From NCBI GenBank assembly GCA_001179805.1, contig CWGI01000001.1, positions 310,001 to 374,000 on the forward strand: 64,000 nucleotides of DNA, written 5' to 3'. Positions within the stretch are counted from its first letter, which is position 1. Every line of letters starts with the position of its first letter. The notes under the pieces were generated by a model. The model saw only the letters and a list, made by a program, of their open reading frames with translations, searched no databases and was not told the DNA's origin. This stretch comes from Candidatus Hepatoplasma crinochetorum. Lineage in GTDB: Bacteria > Bacillota_I > Bacilli_A > Mycoplasmatales > Hepatoplasmataceae. Below, in pieces: positions 56,001-64,000 of this stretch. Made by a program: the position numbers and the translations under genes.

Positions 56001-56596
56001 TATATATCCTCCTGATTATCAAAAACATATTTCATTGTTTCAATATTTAAATAACTTATATTTAAATCTTTTGGAACTCCTAATTTAATTTTAGAAAATA
56101 AAAATTTTCTTGTAGGAAAAATTTTAATTAATTCTTTTTGAAAGACTCTTATTATAATTTCGCTTTCAAGCGAAGGAGGAGTAAGAAAACTTATTTTTAA
56201 AATATCGCTATTACTTTTAAGCATTTTTTCTAATCTTAAAATCACTTTATTTAAATAATCATTATTTAAATAATCATTTTTACGATTGAAGTTCAAATTA
56301 AATATTTTAAATTCTTGATTTTTATAAGAATCTTTTATTTTAAAATAATCATTTAAATTTTCAACAATATAAATAAGTTCGCTTTTTAATTCACAATTAT
56401 CACAATTATCATTTTCATAAAAAGTTTTACATATATTGCAAAAATTAATTTCATTTAAAAGTTTTGAAATTTTGTCTAATTTTTTTAAATTTTCTTCTTT
56501 ATTTTTAACAAACTCGATCGCTAATCTTTGCGCTTGCTTTGGTCCAATTGAAGATAAAAGATTTAATTCATTGATCAAAATATTTAAATTTTTCAT
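56000..56596 (-). CDS. recR: Recombination protein RecR
   Basis: 198 residues. Helix-hairpin-helix start LNLLSSIGPKQAQRLAIEFV and four-Cys zinc finger CNICKTFYENDNCDNC. The TOPRIM part (IYIVENLNDYF onwards) is present but diverged. Works with RecO in gap repair. Follows dnaX by six bases, the usual order in Firmicutes and Mollicutes. Confidence 0.92.
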   Translation of the reverse strand: MKNLNILINELNLLSSIGPKQAQRLAIEFVKNKEENLKKLDKISKLLNEINFCNICKTFYENDNCDNCELKSELIYIVENLNDYFKIKDSYKNQEFKIFNLNFNRKNDYLNNDYLNKVILRLEKMLKSNSDILKISFLTPPSLESEIIIRVFQKELIKIFPTRKFLFSKIKLGVPKDLNISYLNIETMKYVFDNQEDI

Positions 56597-56602
56597 TTCA
56601 AA

Positions 56603-58411
56603 TTAAGTATTAATTATTTCTAATTTATCACCAAATATTTTTTTATATTTATCAATTATTTCTTGATTTACAATTTGATCTATTTTTATTCTTTCGACAA
56701 CTTTTTTATCTTCTGCACGAAGTTTTTTATAAATTAAATTAAGTTTATTTCAATCAGAAGAAAGTATTGGTAATAAAATTACATTTTCACCAAATAATTC
56801 TTTTATAAAATTTAAAAATCCTTCTTCTAAAGAAAAAGCTTTAAAAGTCGTATATTGTTGTGAATTTGGTAAACCAAATATAATAATCGAATCTTTAGAT
56901 GATACAAGAATTTTTCCTTCGAGTAAGCAAGAAACATATTTTTTGACAAATTTTTTATTAATATAAGAAGACAGATAATTAAATCTATCAATAAATTTTT
57001 GTGTTTTTTTTTTGTCAAATTCAAATAAAACGGTAAGATAATGTTTAATATTTACAAAATCTGTAATTACACTTTTCTCATCTTTTCCTTCGGTAATTTT
57101 AATTTTTTTAATTTCAAAATCTGTATTTAAATTATTAAATTTACTTTCAAGAATAAAATTTTCAATTTCTTTTGTTTTTGCTTCTTCAATCTCTCTTTCT
57201 TGAGAAGAAAGAGGATCATCATCAATTATTAAAGATTCCTCTTTCTCAGTACTTAAAGAAGATATTTTTTCATCCTCAATATCATCATTTTCATCTAAAT
57301 TTACATTATCATCAATTAATTCATCATTATTTAAATCATTTATATTATCAGTTTCTTTTTGTTCTAAAAAATCATAGTCTTCTTTTTCTTCTACTAATTT
57401 TTCTGCTTCTTTATTTAAAAAAGTCTCTTTTTCTTTAGAATAACTACCACCTATAAAAATATTTATTAATGATAATTTAAGTAAATAAGGATCTTTTACG
57501 TTGATTGAAAGATTAATTAAATTATTTAATAATTTTTGATATTTTAAATTTCCTTCTAAAATTTGATCTGTAAGATAATTTATTAAAATTAACAGAAAAT
57601 TTTTAAAATCAATCTCAGATTTTTGAACAAAATTAACCATTTTTTCTTTATTATCTAAATATTTTTCCAAAAGACTATCAGGTAATATTCCTAATATTTT
57701 TGTAATTTTTTCTTCATTTAATTCTTTTGAATAAAGAAAAATTGTTTCAAGATAAGAAATTGCATCTCTTAAAGATCCATTTGCAATTTTAGCGACATAT
57801 TTTAAACTATCATCTGAAAAAGAAGCATTTTCTTTGATAGCTATTTCATTTAATTTTGCAAATATTTCTTTTTCGCTCAGTGTTTCTAAATTTAAAATTA
57901 TTAAACGAGAAAGAACTGTTTCAGGAATCTTATTAATTTCAGTTGTTGCAAGCAAAAAAATTGTTTTTTCTGGTGGTTCTTCCAGAGTCTTAAGTAAAGC
58001 ATTAAACGCCGATTTTGAGAGCATATGAATTTCATCGATGATATAAATTTTATAAAGAGATTTTGTAGTAGAATAATTAGATTTATCTTTAATATCTCTA
58101 ATTTCATCTACACCATTATTGGAAGCAGCATCAATTTCGATCACATCAAAACTTGAAAAATTATTAATTTCATTACATGAATCACAATTGTTGCATGGAT
58201 TATATGATTCATTACGATTTTTACAATTGATAGATTTTGCAAAAATTCTTGCTAATGTTGTCTTTCCTACTCCTCTGATTCCATAAAAAAGATAGCCGTG
58301 ATTAATTTTATTTTCTAAAATTGAATTTATTAAGATTTGCTTTATAATCTTTTGTCCACTAACTTGATCAAAATTTTTTGGACGATACTTAATATATAAA
58401 GAATTTGTCAT
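56603..58411 (-). CDS. dnaX: DNA polymerase III subunit gamma/tau
   Basis: 602 residues. The start ATG is taken at MTNSLYIKYRPKNFDQVSGQ because that matches the family opening and GTGGGT precedes it; an ATG four codons upstream has no ribosome site. Walker A GIRGVGKTTLARI, zinc finger CNNCDSC, Walker B YIIDEIHML and SRC-equivalent LSRLIIL are visible. The linker around 370-430 is strongly acidic. The final part runs through a TGA Trp near residue 554 to the stop. Clamp loader component. Confidence 0.93.
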
Positions 58412-58451
58412 TTTTACCCACATTATTTAATATATTATTAATATATTAAAT

Positions 58452-58457
58452 ATTATA
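58452..58457 (-). promoter_or_regulatory. Possible -10 box of dnaX
   Basis: TATAAT on the minus strand, 40 bases before the dnaX start, in the gap after the SRP RNA. Confidence 0.35.
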
Positions 58458-58502
58458 AAACTTTTATTTTATATTTATAAGATTAATAAATATAAAATAA
58501 AA

Positions 58503-58576
58503 AGTCGCACATAACACTTCTTGATGTGGCTGCTTTGTTTCCAACCTGACCAGGTTACAAGGTTATTATTGCGACT
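58503..58576 (-). ncRNA. ffs: Signal recognition particle RNA (4.5S type)
   Basis: The conserved apical part CCTGGTCAGGTTGGAAACAA then AGCAGCC is exact in layout to bacterial SRP RNA helix 8. The ends pair (AGTCGCA with TGCGACT) and a T-run follows for termination. About 74 nt. Between serS and dnaX, as in other Firmicutes-related genomes. Confidence 0.93.
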
Positions 58577-58581
58577 ATAAA

Positions 58582-58587
58582 ATTATA
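58582..58587 (-). promoter_or_regulatory. -10 box of the SRP RNA gene
   Basis: TATAAT ending six bases before the RNA 5' end; it lies just beyond the serS stop. Confidence 0.55.
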
Positions 58588-58599
58588 TCATTTATTATT

Positions 58600-59838
58600 T
58601 TAAAATTTTTCAAAATTGAGATATTTTTTTAAAACTTTAGGAACAATAATTGATCCATCTTTTTGATAATAATTTTCAACAATCGCAGCAAATAAACGAT
58701 CAATTGCAAGTGCAGAACCATTATATGTATAAACAGATTCTTTTTTATTATTTTCTAAAATAACTCTTGCATTCATTCTTAAAGCTTGAAAATTACCGAT
58801 CAAGGAAAGAGAAGATATCTCACGATATTTTTTTTGATGAGGAAATCAAATTTCAAAATCAATTGTTTTTTTGCTTGCAAAAGGTAAATCTCCTGTACAA
58901 AGATTTACTAAGCGATAAGAAATTTCAAATTGATCTAATAATTCTTTTATTAAATCAAGCATTTCTTGAAAATCATTTAAATAATTTGCTTTTAAACCAA
59001 TCTTTACTATCTCAATTTTGCGAAATTGATGTAAACGAATTATTCCTTTTGTATCTTTTCCGGCCGAAGCGACTTCTTTTCGAAAACAATTTGTAAGTGC
59101 AAAATATTTTAAAGGTAATTGTTCTTTTTTGAAAATCTTATTAGCAGCTAAATTTGTAAGTGGAACTTCTGCTGTTGGAATTAAAAATTGTTTATTTTTA
59201 AGTTCAAATAAATCATCTTTAAATTTTGGTAATTGTGCTGTATTATAGAGCATTTTTTCATTTACAATTATCGGACAATCAATCATTAAATATTTTTTCT
59301 TAAGATTAAAATCAATCATAAATTGTTCTAATGCAAAAATAAATTGAGCAGCTTCATTTTTATAAATAACATGTCTTCTTCCTGATAAAAAAGATGCTTC
59401 TTTTTCTAAAATTAAATTTTTTTGTTTCAAGATATCTAAATGAAAAATCTCTGTTTTTTTATAATTTTTTTGCTTAATTTCAGCAATAACAACATTCTCT
59501 TTTTCATCTTTTCCCAAAGGAACATCTTCCAAAAAAATATTTGGAAAAAAACTTACTATTTCTTTTATTTTAAATAAATAATTTTTATTTTTATCTGCAA
59601 TGATTTTAATTTTTTCAGAAAGTTTTTTTGCTTCTACTTTTAAACTTGCATCTTTTGCTATCTTTTTTGATAAACTATTTAATTTATTTCGATCATTTTC
59701 TTCAATAATTAAATTATCAGAATATTTTTTGTAAGTATCTAAAAAAAGATCAAATTCTTTTGTAAGAAAATATCCTTTTTCTGTAAACATTTTTAAATAA
59801 TAATCTTTATTATTCGCTAATTCTTTTAAATTAAACAT
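58600..59838 (-). CDS. serS: Seryl-tRNA synthetase
   Basis: 412 residues. The N-terminal long antiparallel coiled coil (about 25-105) is clear. Class II motifs: motif 2 FRKEVASAGKDTKGIIRLHQFRKIE and motif 3 NGSALAIDRLFAAIVENYY, with TAEVPLTN before motif 2. Charges tRNA-Ser. One TGA Trp at about 331 and one base context later none. Eleven bases downstream of gyrA. Confidence 0.95.
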
Positions 59839-59849
59839 AATAAATTATT

Positions 59850-62333
59850 TTAATCTTTGATTGCTTCTCCTTCAATTTTTGTATTTATATCTCTTACAAT
59901 TGTAATTCCTGTAATTTTGTTATCATCATTTATTTTAATCGTACTTACTCCTTTTGCTGCTCTTTTAAATTTTGAAATCCTAGAAACATCTGTTCGAATC
60001 ACAGTTCCATTAGATTTAATTATCATCAAATCTTCATTTCCCTTTACTGCTTTTAAACCGACTAAACGTCCTGCTTTTTCAATGTTTAAAGTCTTAACAC
60101 CTTTTCCCCCTCTACGTGTTAACCTATATTCATCTAGATCAGATAATTTGGAGAATCCTCGTTCAGAAATTGAAAGAACAAGATTACCATTATTTGAAGT
60201 TGCAAATCCACAAACATATCCACCAGAAGAATTAATTCCTTTTACTCCTTGTGCTACTCTTCCCATATTTCTTACTTGACTTGATTTAAATCTTACAGCT
60301 TTCCCTGCTTGATTTCCAATTATAATATCAATATCTTGATCCTTAGGAATTTTTGTAACTCCGATTAATCGATCATTTTCTACTAATTTTAAAGCTTTTT
60401 TACCAGATATATTTATTCTTGCAAATTCATCTGCTGATGTCTTTTTAATAAGTCCATTTTTTGTAAAGAAAATAAAATCATATTTATGATAATCATTAAT
60501 CGCAACCATATCTTCTACTTTTTCACCATGCTGGTCATCAATATTTTTAATAATATTGACGATTGGAATTCCCTTTGCATTTTTACTATATTTTCTTATT
60601 TCGTAACCTTTTAAACGATAAACTTTTCCAAATGAAGTAAAAAATAATAAATCCAAATGAGTATTGGCAAAAATGATTGTTGAGATAAAATCATGATCAC
60701 TTGTTTTCGCTCCTCGAGAACCGATTCCTCCTCTTTTTTGAACATTATACTCATCAATTTCTAATCGCTTAATATAACCTTTATTTGAGAGCGTAATAAT
60801 AATATCTTTATTTTCAATCAAACTCTCATTTGTAATATTTGTGTAATTTTCTAAAGAGATCTCTGTTAATCTTTTATCACCATATTTTTCTTTAATATCA
60901 TTGAATAAATCAATCAATTCTTTTTTTTGTCTCTTATCAGAAGAGATAATATCTTTTAAATCTTTAATCTCAAGATTTATTTTTTGATATTCTTGATTTA
61001 AATTTTGAATTTCAAGACCGGTTAATCTCTGTAAACGCATATCTAAAATTGCTTTTGCTTGTTTTTCATTTATTGACAATTGTTTTATTAAATTATTAAC
61101 CGCAATTTCATTTGTTTTTGAATTTTTGATATTTTTTATTACATTATCTATTTCGTTTAATGCTTTTTTTAATGCTTCTAAAATCTCTAAACGATCAAGC
61201 GCTTTTTGTAGTAAAAATTCAGATTTTTTTAATAAAACTATTAATTGATGTTCAATATAAACTTCTAATAATTCTTTTAAATTAAATAATTTTGGACGAT
61301 TATTTTTTAATGCTAAAAGATTTACAGCAAAAGAAGATTGTAATTGTGTCAATTTATAAAGCTTATTAACTTCTACTTTTATATCAGAATATTTTTTAAA
61401 TTTAATTACAACTCTAATTCCATCACGATTTGATTCATCTCTTAAATCACTAATTGAGTTAATTTGACCGTTTTTAACAAGATCAGCGATTCTTTCAATC
61501 AATATTGATTTATTAATCATATAAGGAATTTCAGTAACTATTGCTTCATCTTTTTCTTCGTTAATATCAATTTTAGAACGAATCACAACACGTCCATGTC
61601 CCGTTAAATACATATTTAGTAAATCATCTTGGTTTACTATTATTCCTCCTGTCGGAAAGTCAGGACCTTTAATTATTTCAAGTAAATTATGAATTTTAAT
61701 ATCAGGATTATTTAACAATATAATTGCTGCATTTAAAATTTCTTTAATATTATGAGGTGGAATTGATGTTGCCATTCCGACAGCAATTCCTGTTGATCCA
61801 TTTAATAATAAATTAGGAATTTTACTTGGTAAGACAATAGGTTCAGTCTCTGATCCATCATAATTTTCTTGAAATAAAACTGTTTGCTTATTAATATCAT
61901 CCAACATTAAAGTTGAAATTTTCGCTAATTTGGCCTCAGTATATCTCATTGCAGCAGCAGAATCACCATCGATTGAACCAAAATTACCCTGTCCTTTTAC
62001 AAGAGGATAACGAAGTGAAAATGATTGTGCCATTCTAACTAATGAGTCATAAACAGCCATATCACCATGAGGATGATATTTTGCGATAACTTCCCCTACT
62101 GCACGTGCAGATTTTTTAAAAGACTTATTATAATTCATGTCCAAACCATACATTGCATATAATATTCTTCTATGAACGGGTTTTAATCCATCACGAGCAT
62201 CAGGTATTGCACGAGAAACAATAACAGACATTGCATAATCAATAAAAGAGCTTTCCATCTCTTTTACGATTGAAATGCTTTTAATATTTTCGATATTATT
62301 CTCATCGCTTATTATTTTTTTTTCGTTTTCCAT
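59850..62333 (-). CDS. gyrA: DNA gyrase subunit A
   Basis: 827 residues. [25 protein letters not shown], catalytic AMRYTE with Tyr (about 129), and a GyrA-box [11 protein letters not shown] near residue 530, which sets it apart from ParC. Six C-terminal blades follow (for example [48 protein letters not shown]). At the position of E. coli Ser83 it has Met (GDMAVYD); Mycoplasma genitalium also has Met there as far as I recall. Introduces negative supercoils with GyrB. No TGA codons inside. Twenty bases after gyrB. Confidence 0.97.
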   Translation of the reverse strand: MENEKKIISDENNIENIKSISIVKEMESSFIDYAMSVIVSRAIPDARDGLKPVHRRILYAMYGLDMNYNKSFKKSARAVGEVIAKYHPHGDMAVYDSLVRMAQSFSLRYPLVKGQGNFGSIDGDSAAAMRYTEAKLAKISTLMLDDINKQTVLFQENYDGSETEPIVLPSKIPNLLLNGSTGIAVGMATSIPPHNIKEILNAAIILLNNPDIKIHNLLEIIKGPDFPTGGIIVNQDDLLNMYLTGHGRVVIRSKIDINEEKDEAIVTEIPYMINKSILIERIADLVKNGQINSISDLRDESNRDGIRVVIKFKKYSDIKVEVNKLYKLTQLQSSFAVNLLALKNNRPKLFNLKELLEVYIEHQLIVLLKKSEFLLQKALDRLEILEALKKALNEIDNVIKNIKNSKTNEIAVNNLIKQLSINEKQAKAILDMRLQRLTGLEIQNLNQEYQKINLEIKDLKDIISSDKRQKKELIDLFNDIKEKYGDKRLTEISLENYTNITNESLIENKDIIITLSNKGYIKRLEIDEYNVQKRGGIGSRGAKTSDHDFISTIIFANTHLDLLFFTSFGKVYRLKGYEIRKYSKNAKGIPIVNIIKNIDDQHGEKVEDMVAINDYHKYDFIFFTKNGLIKKTSADEFARINISGKKALKLVENDRLIGVTKIPKDQDIDIIIGNQAGKAVRFKSSQVRNMGRVAQGVKGINSSGGYVCGFATSNNGNLVLSISERGFSKLSDLDEYRLTRRGGKGVKTLNIEKAGRLVGLKAVKGNEDLMIIKSNGTVIRTDVSRISKFKRAAKGVSTIKINDDNKITGITIVRDINTKIEGEAIKD

Positions 62334-62353
62334 AATTTTTTCCTCATCTTAAT

Positions 62354-64000
62354 TTAATAATCAAGTTTTGCAAATAAAGCATTTTTTTCAATAAATTTTT
62401 TTCTTGGTAAAACTATCTCACCCATAAGTTCTGAAAAAACACGATCTGCATCTTGTGCATCTTCAATAGCTACAAGTAATAACTTACGACTAGTTGGATC
62501 CATTGTTGTTTCTCATAATTGTAAATCATTCATTTCTCCCAATCCTTTATATCTTTGGATAGAAATTTTAGCTTTTTTTTCTAATTTGCTTAAAAATTGT
62601 TCTTTTTCTGAATCAGTATAAATATATCTTGATGATTTACCTTTTGTTATTTTATATAAAGGTGGTTGCGCAATATATAAATGTCCTGCTTCAATTAATT
62701 CTTTAAAATAACGAAAGAAAAATGTTAAAAGTAAAGTTCTAATATGTGAACCATCAACATCAGCATCGGTCATAATAATAATTTTCCCATATCTGATTTT
62801 TTCAATATTAAAATCCTCATTAATCCCTGTTCCAATCGCAATAATAAGTGAATTTATCTCATTATTATTAAATAATTTATCAATTCTTGATTTTTCAGCA
62901 TTTATTACCTTACCTCTTAATGGTAAAATGGCTTGAATTTCACGATTTCTCCCCATTTTAGCACTACCACCAGCAGAATCTCCTTCTACAATAAAAAGTT
63001 CTGTAATTTGATTATTTTTCGAAGAACAATCTGCCAATTTGCCAGGAAGAGTACTAGAAAATAAATTATCTTTCCTTCTTGTTAATTCTTTTGCTTTTTG
63101 TGCTGCAAGTCTTGATTTTGAAGCCTGTTTTATTTTTGCAATTATAAGTTGAGCTTGTGTTGGATTTTCAAGTAAGTAATTTTCAAATTGTTCTGAAATA
63201 ATATTATTTACAATTCTTCTAACCTCGATATTTGCAAATTTACCTTTCGTCTGTCCTTCATACATAGGATCAGGATGTTTTACAGATATTACAGCGGTAA
63301 GACCTTCTTTTACATCATCTCGAACAAAAATTTCTTGTTCTTTTTTAGGCAACTGCTCTTTTACATATTTATTAATAATTCTTATAACGGCATCAAAAAA
63401 ACCTTGTACATGTGTTCCGCCTTCAACTGTTGCGATGTTATTTACAAAAGAAAGAATTTTTGGTTGATAAGCAGTAGTATATTGTAAAGCAACATCAACT
63501 GTAATATCTTCTTTTTTATCAGAAGAATATATTACTTCTTTTGTAATTAATTCGTATCCTTTATTTAAATAACCAACGAAATCTATTAAACCATTCTTAA
63601 ATTGATATTTAATTTTTTTTGAATCTACATCTCTATTATCAGTAAATTCAATCAATAAATTTTTATTTAAATAAGCATTCTCTTTTAATCTTTTATTGAT
63701 AATTTCAAAATCAAAACTATTTACTCCTGGGTTAAAAAGTGAAAAATCAGGTTTAAAAGTTACACTTGTTCCTTTTTTATCAGTAGGACCTAAATTTTGT
63801 AATTCATTCGCCTTAACTCCGCCATCCTTAAATAAAATAGAATAAGCTTGCTTATTTCTAAAAGAAGTAACTTCAAGTGTTTCAGAAAGAGCATTTACAA
63901 CTGAAGCTCCAACACCATGTAATCCTCCAGAAACTTTATATCCTGATTTTTCTCCTCCAAATTTTCCACCAGCATGTAATTTTGTAAATACAGTTTCTAA
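62354..64000 (-). CDS. gyrB: DNA gyrase subunit B, 5' end cut by window edge
   Basis: 549 codons are visible and the frame is open at base 64000. Within it: ATP-lid LHAGGKFGGEKSGYKVSGGLHGVGAS, TOPRIM EGDSAGGSA and DADVDGSHIRTLL, and the C-terminal [21 protein letters not shown]. One TGA Trp at 62513-62515. Partner of gyrA directly downstream (ribosome site GAGGA). The first 80 or so residues lie outside the window. Confidence 0.97.

Noticed and set aside
59857-60279. Plus-strand ORF of 140 codons
   Set aside because: Antisense shadow of gyrA, which has full family support on the other strand.

Overview
The window is a stretch of a Mollicutes chromosome (Mycoplasma/Spiroplasma-type relatives). 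It is extremely AT-rich, and TGA is read as tryptophan in almost every protein gene: the reading frames only give full-length YchF, LigA, MetG, DnaX, SerRS, GyrB and RsmG if TGA is Trp. The order gyrB-gyrA-serS ... tmk-(holB-like)-mnmE-tatD at the right end is the order found next to the replication origin in Mycoplasma genitalium, so dnaA/dnaN probably lie just past base 64000. Genus cannot be fixed from the sequence alone. An arthropod-associated mollicute such as a Hepatoplasma relative is possible but unproven.

Layout. 1-3.6 kb: accessory genes, namely an AAA ATPase running off the left edge, a KAP-type P-loop NTPase and a small HNH-like protein without the HNH catalytic residues. 3.7-7.1 kb: two paralogous heptad-repeat coiled-coil genes around the GTPase gene ychF, a PnuC-like transporter and a VOC-fold protein. 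7.3-16.9 kb: one minus-strand block of two large paralogous signal-peptide/beta-helix surface proteins interleaved with two homologues of the phi29 gp9 tail-knob protein, a small tail-collar-like protein, and the wreck of a third tail-knob gene. No capsid, packaging, replication or integrase genes are seen, so this looks like a domesticated or relic phage-tail locus. 17.0-18.2 kb: a cluster of 14 tRNA genes. 18.3-40.4 kb: mostly housekeeping genes: KtrAB potassium uptake, DNA ligase, a polytopic membrane protein, superoxide dismutase, phosphohexomutase, rsmG, a nucleoside ABC importer of four genes, mnmG, a CTP synthase fused to a choline-kinase-like domain, and metG. 40.4-49.8 kb: a second accessory block with an SF1 helicase-nuclease of 1351 residues, a pentapeptide-repeat protein, another AAA ATPase and a fibre-like repeat protein. 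50.2-64 kb: the origin-proximal housekeeping run (tatD, mnmE, two small paralogous membrane proteins, a PD-(D/E)XK protein, rsmI, a holB-like gene, tmk, recR, dnaX, SRP RNA, serS, gyrA, gyrB).

How it fits together. Housekeeping genes are packed with overlaps or gaps of a few bases. Accessory blocks have long AT-rich gaps and own terminators. The most unusual parts are the tail-knob/surface-protein block, the pyrG-kinase fusion that reads through an in-frame TGA, and the two nuclease/ATPase blocks that resemble small defence islands.
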